A stretch of DNA of 10,446 nt from the NCBI GenBank assembly GCA_044433325.1, contig JAWXTT010000077.1, forward strand, positions 1-10,446, written 5' to 3'. The DNA is from HGM05232 sp044433325. Lineage in GTDB: Bacteria > Bacteroidota > Bacteroidia > Bacteroidales > Muribaculaceae. Below are positions 1 to 5,863 of this stretch, piece after piece (within the stretch, counting starts at the first letter, position 1; each line of letters starts with the position of its first letter). Both the position numbers and the translations under genes were made by a program. The notes beneath the pieces were generated by a model that was not told where the DNA came from, searched no databases, and worked only from the letters and a program-made list of their open reading frames with translations.

Positions 1-16
1 GAATATAAATAACCCC

Positions 17-24
17 TATATTTG
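17..24 (+). promoter_or_regulatory. -7 promoter box for tRNA-Asp
   Basis: TATATTTG matches the Bacteroidota -7 consensus TAnnTTTG. It lies 40 bp upstream of the tRNA-Asp 5' end, so transcription would start at about 28-31. The matching -33 element would fall at or before the left edge of the window and cannot be judged. Confidence 0.65.
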
Positions 25-64
25 CACTCGAATTACACGGACAACGTGTTTTCAAGACCAGAAT

Positions 65-141
65 GGTGTGGTAGTTCAGCTGGTTAGAATACCTGCCTGT
101 CACGCAGGGGGTCGCGGGTTCGAGTCCCGTCCATACCGCCA
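65..141 (+). tRNA. tRNA-Asp (anticodon GUC), CCA encoded
   Basis: A full cloverleaf can be folded. The acceptor GGTGTGG (65-71) pairs with CCATACC (131-137), with one G-T wobble. The anticodon stem CCTGC/GCAGG encloses the loop CTGTCAC, with GTC at 99-101. The T-arm is GCGGG-TTCGAGT-CCCGT. The discriminator is G138, and the CCA at 139-141 is encoded in the DNA. It has its own promoter upstream and a terminator just downstream, so it is probably transcribed alone. Two broken copies of its 3' end follow within 165 bp. Confidence 0.97.
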
Positions 142-144
142 AAA

Positions 145-178
145 GGGAGAGTTAATCGCAAGATTAGCTCTTTTTTTT
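145..178 (+). terminator. Rho-independent terminator of tRNA-Asp
   Basis: A stem of about 10 bp, AGAGTTAATC (148-157) with GATTAGCTCT (162-171), has one G-T wobble and a GCAA tetraloop. A run of T residues to 178 follows at once. This is a textbook intrinsic terminator on the plus strand. Confidence 0.88.
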
Positions 179-217
179 GGTGCGATATGGGCGATGACTC
201 GGCACCCCGCGACCCCC
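179..217 (-). pseudogene. Inverted, degenerate tRNA-Asp 3'-end relic
   Basis: Read on the minus strand from 217 to 179, the sequence begins with GGGGGTCGCGGG. This equals the tRNA-Asp variable-loop and T-stem segment at 107-118. It continues with recognisable but mutated T-loop and acceptor pieces (CGAGTC, CCATATCGC) and ends near ACC, where the gene has CCA. The 5' half of a tRNA is absent, so it cannot be functional. I infer a decayed inverted copy of the neighbouring tRNA; together they form an imperfect inverted repeat. Confidence 0.6.
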
Positions 218-275
218 TTCTAAGTGGTTTGTCAAAACCGACATAAAACAATGTCATGCGTGGGTTTCAACCCAC

Positions 276-303
276 GCGGGTTCAAGTCCCGTCCATACCG
301 CCA
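276..303 (+). pseudogene. Direct tRNA-Asp 3'-end fragment
   Basis: Positions 276-303 repeat 114-141 of tRNA-Asp (T-arm, acceptor 3' strand, discriminator and CCA) with one mismatch, A284 for G122. Identity continues through AAAG to 307. No 5' acceptor strand (GGTGTGG or similar) lies at the proper distance upstream. Instead there are small hairpins, including a perfect 8-bp stem at 258-277. I read it as a tRNA fragment left by duplication or by an integration event that used the tRNA 3' end. Confidence 0.75.
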
Positions 304-306
304 AAA

Positions 307-341
307 GAGCAGAAATCGCAATATTTTTGCTCCTTTTTTTT
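307..341 (+). terminator. Terminator downstream of the tRNA-Asp fragment
   Basis: GAGCA plus GAAAT (307-316) pairs with ATTTT plus TGCTC (323-332) over about 10 bp with one wobble. The loop is six bases and a run of eight T follows. It resembles the first tRNA-Asp terminator in position and in its internal TCGCAA, which suggests that the duplicated unit included the terminator. Confidence 0.75.
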
Positions 342-374
342 GAACAGTCGCTAAAGATGGAGAGGTATGCACAT

Positions 375-413
375 AAAAAAAAGTGGCGATTAACTTAAAA
401 AGTTAATCACCAC
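375..413 (-). terminator. Terminator of the tRNA-Tyr/tRNA-Gly transcript
   Basis: The arms GTGG-c-GATTAACT (383-395) and AGTTAATC-a-CCAC (401-413) pair with one C/A mismatch. On the minus strand the hairpin is followed by eight T residues (A run 375-382). It lies 16 bp past the tRNA-Gly 3' end and would end the minus-strand transcript. Confidence 0.85.
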
Positions 414-428
414 GCTTTGTTTTCTTTG

Positions 429-501
429 AGCGGAAGACGAGGCTCAAACTCGCGACCCTCAGCTTGGAAGGCTGATGCTCTATCAACTGAGCTACTTCCG
501 C
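429..501 (-). tRNA. tRNA-Gly (anticodon UCC)
   Basis: On the minus strand the acceptor GCGGAAG pairs with CTTCCGC. The anticodon stem TCAGC/GCTGA encloses CTTCCAA, giving anticodon TCC (plus-strand gga at 466-468). The T-loop reads TTTGAGC and the discriminator is U, as is usual for glycine tRNAs. CCA is not encoded. The gene starts 18 bp after tRNA-Tyr and ends at the terminator at 375-413, so the two tRNAs are probably one transcript. Confidence 0.96.
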
Positions 502-519
502 AGGCTTTGTTTTATGTTG

Positions 520-602
520 TGGGCAAAGATGGATTCGAACCACCGTAAGCGTAAGCTAGCAGATTTACAGTCTGCCCCATTTGGCCACTCTGGTATTTGC
601 CC
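520..602 (-). tRNA. tRNA-Tyr (anticodon GUA)
   Basis: On the minus strand the acceptor GGGCAAA pairs with TTTGCCC and the discriminator is A. The anticodon stem GCAGA/TCTGC encloses CTGTAAA, giving GTA (plus-strand tac at 566-568). A long variable arm (TAGC..TTACGC..TTACGG region) makes it a class II tRNA of 83 nt, as expected for bacterial tyrosine tRNA. CCA is not encoded. It is first in a Tyr-Gly pair. Confidence 0.96.
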
Positions 603-622
603 CCTTTTTCTTAATTGCAGTG

Positions 623-654
623 CAAAGATATGATTAATTATTGTAACTTCAAAA
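623..654 (-). promoter_or_regulatory. Promoter of the tRNA-Tyr/tRNA-Gly unit
   Basis: On the minus strand TTTTG (654-650) is followed by exactly 19 bp and then TATCTTTG (630-623), a perfect match to TAnnTTTG. Transcription would start near 616-619, about 15 bp before the tRNA-Tyr 5' end. The -33 half lies inside the last codons of ribH, so the tRNA unit has its own promoter embedded in the end of the upstream operon. Confidence 0.8.
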
Positions 655-1123
655 TGAAATCGCACATTTTTATTGCAGTTTCTGCTGCTTCGCTACCTTT
701 ATTACCTAATACGCCCCCTGCACGGTCTAGTGCTTGCTGTTCATTATCGACAGTCAATACACCGAAAATGACTGGTGTTGAGTAGATTGTATTCAAATGT
801 GTAACCCCTTGTGTCACGCTATCACATACATAATCAAAATGTGGTGTTCCGCCACGAATTACACAGCCAAATACTATTACCGCGTCATATTTGTTACTGC
901 TTATTAGCTGTGAGGCTGCAAAAGTCAGCTCAACTGCACCAGGAACGTAGAATATATCTATATTGTTGTAATCTGCTCCTGATAATGTTTCTACTGCTCC
1001 ATCACGCAAGGCGTTAGTAATATGACTATTCCATTCTGTTACTACTATTGCTATTTTTAGGTTTAACCCTTTAGTTATCCCACATGTAAATGGTGTGTTA
1101 TTTACGTTTAATTCTGTTGCCAT
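638..1123 (-). CDS. ribH: 6,7-dimethyl-8-ribityllumazine synthase
   Basis: Catalyses the penultimate step of riboflavin synthesis, joining 5-amino-6-ribitylamino-uracil with 3,4-dihydroxy-2-butanone 4-phosphate in the cytoplasm. The 161-aa length is normal for the family. Visible family motifs are VVTEWN (27-32, with the aromatic residue that stacks on the substrate), PGAVEL (61-66), GCVIRGGTPHFDYV (86-99, with the catalytic histidine H95), GVLTVDNEQQALDRAG (121-136, with the phosphate-binding arginine R134) and KGSEAA (142-147). The start codon lies 6 bp after the stop of the phosphodiesterase gene, so it is the last protein gene of the recF operon. No other riboflavin gene is in the window. 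Its 3' end carries part of the tRNA-Tyr promoter. Confidence 0.97.
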   Translation of the reverse strand: MATELNVNNTPFTCGITKGLNLKIAIVVTEWNSHITNALRDGAVETLSGADYNNIDIFYVPGAVELTFAASQLISSNKYDAVIVFGCVIRGGTPHFDYVCDSVTQGVTHLNTIYSTPVIFGVLTVDNEQQALDRAGGVLGNKGSEAAETAIKMCDFILKLQ

Positions 1124-1129
1124 TTATAA

Positions 1130-1939
1130 TTATTTTTCTGTTTCAAATCCCTCTAATACATCTAGCTTATCGGTAGTTATCATATCTACCCCTGCTTTGC
1201 TTAACATCTGAGCCTCCTCTGGATCATTGATAGTCCATACATTGACTTTCAACCCTAAGTCATGGAATGTTTTACTCATATTGGTAGTATCCATGGTGCG
1301 TTGAATATCTATGCTAATGTCATGCGTCGCGCACCAATCAACATGTTGCTCCCATGTGAAGCGCGATAGCAATTGTAGGTCTATCTCAGGAGCTTGTTTC
1401 TTGATTTCCACTAAAACTCCCTTCATTGAGGTTAAGATAATTGCTTTTTCAGCCATTCCTTTGTCGCGAATTAGCTTGATTAGAGCTGGCACACCATCAT
1501 AACAGAATCTGCTATTATCATCTAATCGCCAATATAAATTATGCGAGTATTTTAGCTCAATTACGGGAATAACATCATATTTTTTACAGATATCTAAATA
1601 TTCACTTAGAGTAGATAGATGAGCTGTATATTCAACTCCATCACGTGTTTGTTTAAGCTCAAGCGATTGTAAATATTCAGCTGTATGCTCATGGATATTC
1701 ACACCTTCGACTCCTAAACGGTCTAGGTTATCATCATGGTTGATAATAAACACGTTATCTTTAGTGGTTTTCACATCACATTCTATTGCTCCGTAACCAT
1801 TCTTGATACCATTTAGGAATGCTTCTTCACTATTTTCGACACCCCAAATCGAGCCACGATGCCCTACCATAACCCTCTGTGCTGAGATTGATGCAGTAAA
1901 TGTTAGCGCAATGATTAGCGCAATTGTAAATCTTTTCAT
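1130..1939 (-). CDS. Secreted glycerophosphodiester phosphodiesterase
   Basis: GDPD-family TIM barrel, 269 aa, predicted to hydrolyse glycerophosphodiesters to glycerol 3-phosphate and an alcohol. An N-terminal signal peptide is visible: basic MKR, a hydrophobic stretch to about residue 18, and likely cleavage after SISA (17-20). That suggests export to the periplasm. Catalytic and metal residues fit the family: HRG (H27, R28), IECD (E53, D55), H68 in INHDD, and E128 in VIELK. The C-terminal VNVWTIND followed by GVDMITTD is the typical barrel end. It sits 16 bp after the SIS gene and 6 bp before ribH. Substrate preference cannot be read from the sequence. There is no lipobox, so it is probably soluble. 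Confidence 0.93.
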   Translation of the reverse strand: MKRFTIALIIALTFTASISAQRVMVGHRGSIWGVENSEEAFLNGIKNGYGAIECDVKTTKDNVFIINHDDNLDRLGVEGVNIHEHTAEYLQSLELKQTRDGVEYTAHLSTLSEYLDICKKYDVIPVIELKYSHNLYWRLDDNSRFCYDGVPALIKLIRDKGMAEKAIILTSMKGVLVEIKKQAPEIDLQLLSRFTWEQHVDWCATHDISIDIQRTMDTTNMSKTFHDLGLKVNVWTINDPEEAQMLSKAGVDMITTDKLDVLEGFETEK

Positions 1940-1955
1940 CTGTGTATTTAGTTGT

Positions 1956-2561
1956 TTATTTTTTGCGACTTTGTACCCCTAGATATCCTCCATGGTGTCG
2001 TAGTGCGTATTTCTCTTTTGTGAAACCTATTGCTTGCATTGTGTTTACCACTAGTAAATCTCCTATAACGGTCATAACAGTTGTTGAGGTTGTAGGGGTT
2101 AACCCTAAAGGACACACCTCAGCAGCGTTACCTGTATGCAAGAATATATCAGCCTGTTCAGCCAATATCGAATCTTCGTTGCTAGTTATTACTATGAATT
2201 TAAGCTCAGGGTTAAGCCTCTTAGCCAATGCTATTAGGTCAATAATCTCAGCAGTCTTACCTGAATTAGAGATTAATAACATCAAGTCATTACGCTGTAT
2301 TACCCCCAAATCTCCATGTTGAGCCTCGCTAGGGTGTAGGAATATAGCAGGTGTTCCTGTTGATGAGAATGTTGTTGCCATATTCGCCCCAATCTGTCCA
2401 GCCTTTCCCATTCCTGAGATTACTAGCTTACCCCCTTTAGTATGTATCTGCTCAACAATTAGAGCCACTGCACACTCGTAAGCATCAGTTATAGGGATAT
2501 TAAGTATCGCTTGGCTCTCAGCCTCGATAATTGATTTAATTGTGTCTGTAATATTGCTCAT
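1956..2561 (-). CDS. Single-domain SIS sugar-phosphate isomerase, KdsD/KpsF-like
   Basis: Probable D-arabinose 5-phosphate isomerase, which makes the precursor of Kdo for lipopolysaccharide or capsule. The 201-aa protein is one SIS domain. Motifs match the KdsD/KpsF/GutQ family: SGMGKAG (49-55), HPSEAQHGDLG (76-86), SNSGKT (98-103), PLGLTPTTST (151-160) and HHGGYLG (189-195). The usual KdsD has about 320 aa with two C-terminal CBS domains. Here the protein stops after the SIS domain and the stop is followed 16 bp later by the next gene, so it is naturally short rather than obviously broken. CBS-less isomerases of this kind are, as I recall, known from Bacteroides. A different sugar-phosphate isomerase activity is possible. 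Confidence 0.85.
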   Translation of the reverse strand: MSNITDTIKSIIEAESQAILNIPITDAYECAVALIVEQIHTKGGKLVISGMGKAGQIGANMATTFSSTGTPAIFLHPSEAQHGDLGVIQRNDLMLLISNSGKTAEIIDLIALAKRLNPELKFIVITSNEDSILAEQADIFLHTGNAAEVCPLGLTPTTSTTVMTVIGDLLVVNTMQAIGFTKEKYALRHHGGYLGVQSRKK

Positions 2562-2569
2562 TGCTTGTT

Positions 2570-3043
2570 TTATAATTCTACTCCTTCATATTTAGATAGT
2601 GCGTTGCGCCATTCATCTGTAATAGATTTAGATTGTTTTAGCTTAACATCGTAACCTACCATTATGGTAACGCATACACTCTTCACCTCGCCTGTTTCAA
2701 TATTTATCAGTTGTTGAATAAGTTTGAAACTTTTGTCAAAGATATTCAACATTTTGGTTTGTACATGAATATTTTCATCAAAAAATATAGGCGCGCAAAA
2801 ATCACAGTTAACATTAGCTACAACGATATCCGCTTTACTCCAATCTATATTCTCTCTTTTGATGGTATTAAAGTAATACGCCTTACCTAAATCATACAAT
2901 TGAAAATAGACCGAGTTATTCAAATGCCCTAATGTATCAATATCGTTAAATCTAAATTGCACCTCACGTGAATGATTAAAAGCTAGCTCACTAGCTATCT
3001 CCCTCATGCTTTTCATTACCTTTATATTGTCTTTATTAGTCAT
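2570..3043 (-). CDS. Acyl-CoA thioesterase, hot-dog fold (4HBT/YbgC-like)
   Basis: Predicted cytoplasmic thioesterase that hydrolyses an acyl-CoA or acyl-ACP thioester. At 157 aa it has one hot-dog domain. The signature FNDIDTLGHLNNSVYFQLYD (32-51) matches the 4-hydroxybenzoyl-CoA thioesterase family active-site loop, with D36 in the place of the catalytic aspartate. The first 12 residues look dispensable, and further Met codons at residues 10 and 13 are possible starts. It lies 8 bp after the DUF721 gene and 8 bp before the SIS gene, so it is co-transcribed. The natural substrate cannot be told from the sequence. Confidence 0.85.
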   Translation of the reverse strand: MTNKDNIKVMKSMREIASELAFNHSREVQFRFNDIDTLGHLNNSVYFQLYDLGKAYYFNTIKRENIDWSKADIVVANVNCDFCAPIFFDENIHVQTKMLNIFDKSFKLIQQLINIETGEVKSVCVTIMVGYDVKLKQSKSITDEWRNALSKYEGVEL

Positions 3044-3051
3044 AATCTCCT

Positions 3052-3342
3052 TTATTTAATAATTATATCCGTTATCACCTCTTCGCCAACCGTTTCATTA
3101 AGTAACTGTTTAAGCCTGCTACGATGCATATTAATCTCACTTTTAAGTGGTGCTGATGATAGATGTATATACAACACCCTTTTAATTATATATCGCTTAA
3201 TGGTACAGCGATTAATAACTGGTCCAACTATCTGAGGCCAAATATTCAGGATACGCTGTTCATTCATTGAACCATCCAACTTCTCCGCTTTTAGTAGTTG
3301 ATTTATTAAATCTCCCACCATTTCAGGCTCTTTCCATTTCAT
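3052..3342 (-). CDS. DUF721 / DciA-like protein
   Basis: A 96-aa protein of the DUF721 family, which includes DciA, a factor that assists replicative helicase DnaB in bacteria lacking DnaC or DnaI. Conserved features are LINQLLKAEKL (12-22), IWPQIVG (34-40, with W35) and the basic stretch around HRSRLKQLLNE. Its start overlaps the end of recF by 4 bp (ATGA type), which points to translational coupling and to a shared role in replication or repair. Direct evidence that this short Bacteroidota version loads helicase is not visible here, so I leave the gene symbol empty. Confidence 0.82.
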   Translation of the reverse strand: MKWKEPEMVGDLINQLLKAEKLDGSMNEQRILNIWPQIVGPVINRCTIKRYIIKRVLYIHLSSAPLKSEINMHRSRLKQLLNETVGEEVITDIIIK

Positions 3343-4445
3343 TGTGCCAATAGATTTACAGATTCACACACACCATCAGTCACATTATAGATATTATAAT
3401 CGCCACCAATTCTACGGATAATCTCGTCCAGATGGGTACGATTAGTATCAGTAACAAATATCTGCCCGAATGTGTTGCGTGCCACTATACTCATAATACT
3501 CTCGACACGATTAGCATCCAATTTATCAAAAATATCATCCAGAAGTAATAACGGCGATACTCCACTATGCTCCTTCAAGAAATCATATTGTGCAAAACGC
3601 AAAGCAACAGTATAGGTCTTACACTGCCCCTGCGAACCACCTTTACGCATCAACAACGCACCCAACATCAACTCAATATCATCACGATGCACCCCCTCAC
3701 TAGTGTAACCTAGAGCTGCATCTTTAGCACGATTATCATTCATAATCTGTAGCATACTACGCTCATTCAGCGGTGATTTATATACCAATTTAACCAATTC
3801 CTTTCCACCCGAGATAGCTTGATAATAATTAAGTAAGATAGGTGAGAAACGTTTAATCCACTCAGTGCGTGCCGCATGTATCGCCTGTGCCATATCAGAG
3901 ATTTGCGTTTCGATAGTTTCAAACAGGATAGCATCGCGATACCCCTTTTTAAGCATCACATTCCTATTCTCAACCCCCTTAGTATAAGCAATTAGATTAG
4001 CTAAATAACCCTTATCACTCTGTGAGATAATCTGATCAATAAACCTACGGCGCACATCACTACCACCACGTATCAACTCCCAATCCATAGGTGAAACCAT
4101 CACCAATGGCAATAACCCAATATGCTGGCTAAGCCTAGAATACTCCTTACCATTACGCTTAAGGCTCTTACGTTTACCCAATTGAAGTCCAAAACTAATA
4201 TCCTCTATCTCCCCCTTGCGCTCATATCTTCCGCGTAACATCATGAAATCACTCCCCTCACGCACCACAGCCATATCATTAGGGGTAATAAACGACCTAC
4301 AAAAACTTAGATAATATATTGCATCCAAGATATTAGTCTTACCCATACCATTGTTTCCAGTAAAACAATTAATCTTAGGAGAGAGAATTAACTCCCCCTG
4401 CTCAATATTCTTGTAATTAAGTATAGAAACCCCACGTAATACCAT
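3339..4445 (-). CDS. recF: DNA replication and repair protein RecF
   Basis: An SMC-like ATPase that helps load RecA at single-strand gaps in the RecFOR pathway. It is 368 aa from the ATG at 4445. Walker A is GNNGMGKT (30-37), the ABC-type signature is GGSQGQ (269-274) and Walker B is LLLLDD (299-304). HRDD (about 253-256) is also typical. I chose the ATG at 4443-4445 rather than the upstream GTG at 4449-4451, because the protein then begins MVLRGVSILNYKNI, the usual RecF N-terminus, and because the promoter box ends at 4451. It leads a six-gene operon and overlaps the DUF721 gene by 4 bp. Confidence 0.96.
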   Translation of the reverse strand: MVLRGVSILNYKNIEQGELILSPKINCFTGNNGMGKTNILDAIYYLSFCRSFITPNDMAVVREGSDFMMLRGRYERKGEIEDISFGLQLGKRKSLKRNGKEYSRLSQHIGLLPLVMVSPMDWELIRGGSDVRRRFIDQIISQSDKGYLANLIAYTKGVENRNVMLKKGYRDAILFETIETQISDMAQAIHAARTEWIKRFSPILLNYYQAISGGKELVKLVYKSPLNERSMLQIMNDNRAKDAALGYTSEGVHRDDIELMLGALLMRKGGSQGQCKTYTVALRFAQYDFLKEHSGVSPLLLLDDIFDKLDANRVESIMSIVARNTFGQIFVTDTNRTHLDEIIRRIGGDYNIYNVTDGVCESVNLLAQ

Positions 4446-4450
4446 AGCCA

Positions 4451-4458
4451 CAAAAGTA
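4451..4458 (-). promoter_or_regulatory. Candidate -7 box for the recF operon
   Basis: On the minus strand TACTTTTG (4458-4451) matches TAnnTTTG exactly and ends 5 bp before the recF ATG. I see no TTTG at the 19-bp spacing; the nearest is 12 bp upstream (4474-4471). If real, the mRNA would have almost no leader. Confidence 0.45.
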
Positions 4459-4521
4459 CAAATAATATAGCAAACTACCCTAATTATCAGTTTATATTAT
4501 CGCTAATCAAACAAAACACAT

Positions 4522-4562
4522 CCCCCAATAGTAAATATATAGAGCATCGGTCACCCCCAATA
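4522..4562 (+). repeat. Short direct repeat upstream of the recombinase gene
   Basis: CCCCCAATA occurs at 4522-4530 and at 4554-4562, 32 bp apart, and each copy is followed by an ATATAT-rich stretch. The second copy ends 26 bp before the recombinase ATG. Spacing of about three helical turns would suit a DNA-binding protein, for example autoregulation, but this is a guess. No TAnnTTTG box for the recombinase gene is visible between 4446 and 4588. Confidence 0.35.
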
Positions 4563-4588
4563 ATATATATCTTAGAGTTAAAAAGATT

Positions 4589-5782
4589 ATGGCAAGCGTA
4601 AAATTAAAATTCAGACAATCCAAGAAAGATCCCTCGATAGGGGCACTGTACATCCAACTAATACACAATCGAGAACTAAAAAACATCAACACCAATCTCA
4701 AAATTCTCACTACCGAATGGGATAGCAAGCGATCTAGACCCAAATTCAATCACCCTGAAGATAAAGAATATATCGACACCCTACTAACCAAGATTCACAA
4801 TACAATCACCTATTTAGAATCAGAGAATAGAAGCTACAGCGTATTAGATATTCTTACATCATATCGTAATTATGATAGACATTGGCTCTTTAAATATAAT
4901 GATACAATAATCGCAAACTTAAAAAGTCAATGCAGATATCGCTCAGCCGAAACATACGCTGCAACCATTAAGAGCTTTAAGAGATTCCGCAACAACACCG
5001 ATATAGAACTACACCAAATAACCTCTGAATTAATCACAAACTATAAAAGCTACCTAACCCATACCCATATAGCACCTAACACCATAATATTCTATATGCG
5101 CATATTACGTGCTATATATAATAGAGCGGTAGATGATAATTTAACTACTCAGAGATACCCATTTAAACAAATATCCACCAGTGGCGAAAAAACCATAAAG
5201 CGAGCGATAACCCATCACGAGTTAAAAGCCATTTATGACTTAGACCTAACCAAACAACCAGCGTTAGCACTAGCCCGAGATATCTTTATGTTCAGTTTTT
5301 ACACACGTGGAATGTCATTTATAGATATCAGCTATCTACGCAAAGTAGATTTAAGCAATAATATATTAACCTATCGTCGGCGCAAGACCAACCAACAACT
5401 CCGCATCAGATGGGAAAGCTGTATGCAAACCATTGTTGAGCGTTACGCACACCTAACCCATAACACCCCATATCTATTGCCAATAATCAAAAACAGTAGC
5501 AAAGATTCGCGCGCCCAATATAAATCATCAATATATCTTATTAACAAAAATTTAAAGAAGATAGCCACCTTAGCAGGGATAGAATCCACCCTCAGCACCT
5601 ATGTAGCACGCCACACATGGGCAAGCATAGCACATAGCAAAAACATTCCAATATCAGTAATCAGCGAGGGGATGGGACACGACAGCGAGACCACAACTCA
5701 AATTTATCTAGCATCCCTAGACAGTAGCATAATAGATAAAGCTAACAACCTAGTAATAAAAGGACTATTCACAAAAAGATAG
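4589..5782 (+). CDS. Tyrosine recombinase (Tsr-like DNA invertase/integrase)
   Basis: A 397-aa site-specific recombinase of the Bacteroidota type. The N-terminal Arm-DNA-binding domain (about 1-90) is followed by a SAM-like core-binding domain (about 105-195) and a C-terminal catalytic domain (about 200-380). Catalytic residues visible are R240 in YTRGM, K266 in RRRKT, R341 in YVARHTW (Y338 stands where many family members have His), H364 in GMGHDS and the nucleophile Y373 in QIYLA. The protein appears intact. No phage or conjugation genes flank it. Instead a 275-bp gap with inverted recombination-site-like repeats lies just downstream, so I infer that it is a local invertase of that promoter segment. 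An orphan integrase from a lost element is the alternative. Confidence 0.93.
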   Translation: MASVKLKFRQSKKDPSIGALYIQLIHNRELKNINTNLKILTTEWDSKRSRPKFNHPEDKEYIDTLLTKIHNTITYLESENRSYSVLDILTSYRNYDRHWLFKYNDTIIANLKSQCRYRSAETYAATIKSFKRFRNNTDIELHQITSELITNYKSYLTHTHIAPNTIIFYMRILRAIYNRAVDDNLTTQRYPFKQISTSGEKTIKRAITHHELKAIYDLDLTKQPALALARDIFMFSFYTRGMSFIDISYLRKVDLSNNILTYRRRKTNQQLRIRWESCMQTIVERYAHLTHNTPYLLPIIKNSSKDSRAQYKSSIYLINKNLKKIATLAGIESTLSTYVARHTWASIAHSKNIPISVISEGMGHDSETTTQIYLASLDSSIIDKANNLVIKGLFTKR

Positions 5783-5792
5783 CACAAAACTA

Positions 5793-5819
5793 GTTTCATC
5801 TCTTAGTAATAGATAAAAC
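5793..5819 (+). repeat. Left recombination site of the switch
   Basis: A 27-bp site with outer arm GTTTCATCTC (5793-5802), spacer TTAGTAA (5803-5809) and inner arm TAGATAAAAC (5810-5819). The arms are inverted copies with two mismatches. The layout of two roughly 10-bp arms around a 7-bp crossover spacer is that of a tyrosine recombinase core site. It starts 10 bp after the recombinase stop codon. Confidence 0.72.
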
Positions 5820-5829
5820 TATTATTTTA

Positions 5830-5863
5830 CAAAGATAATTATATGTTGCATCTATTTAACAAA
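5830..5863 (-). promoter_or_regulatory. Promoter inside the invertible segment, pointing left (OFF)
   Basis: On the minus strand TATCTTTG (5837-5830) is a perfect -7 box. The nearest -33 candidate is TTTG at 5863-5860, with a 22-bp spacer, somewhat longer than the 19 bp seen in the tRNA-Tyr promoter of this window. Transcription would start near 5823-5826 and run antisense into the recombinase gene. After inversion it would read toward the acyltransferase operon. Confidence 0.6.

Noticed and set aside
258..277. A CRISPR-like repeat (GTTTCAACCCACGC in the hairpin)
   Set aside because: It occurs once, with no spacers or further repeat copies, and it lies next to tRNA relics.
1942..2322. A 126-codon open frame on the plus strand
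   Set aside because: It is antisense to the KdsD-like gene, which has clear family motifs. The composition is that of a shadow frame. The same holds for the open frames at 811-1017, 1311-1502, 4507-4749, 9202-9459 and 9892-10080.
4446..4451. GTG start two codons upstream of the recF ATG
   Set aside because: The family N-terminus fits the ATG at 4443-4445, and the promoter box overlaps the GTG.
114..5782. A genomic island bounded by tRNA-Asp repeats and carrying the tyrosine recombinase as its integrase
   Set aside because: The two tRNA repeats are only 162 bp apart, and the recombinase lies 4 kb away beyond core genes such as ribH and recF. No second tRNA-Asp end is found past the recombinase. 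The local inverted sites explain the recombinase better.
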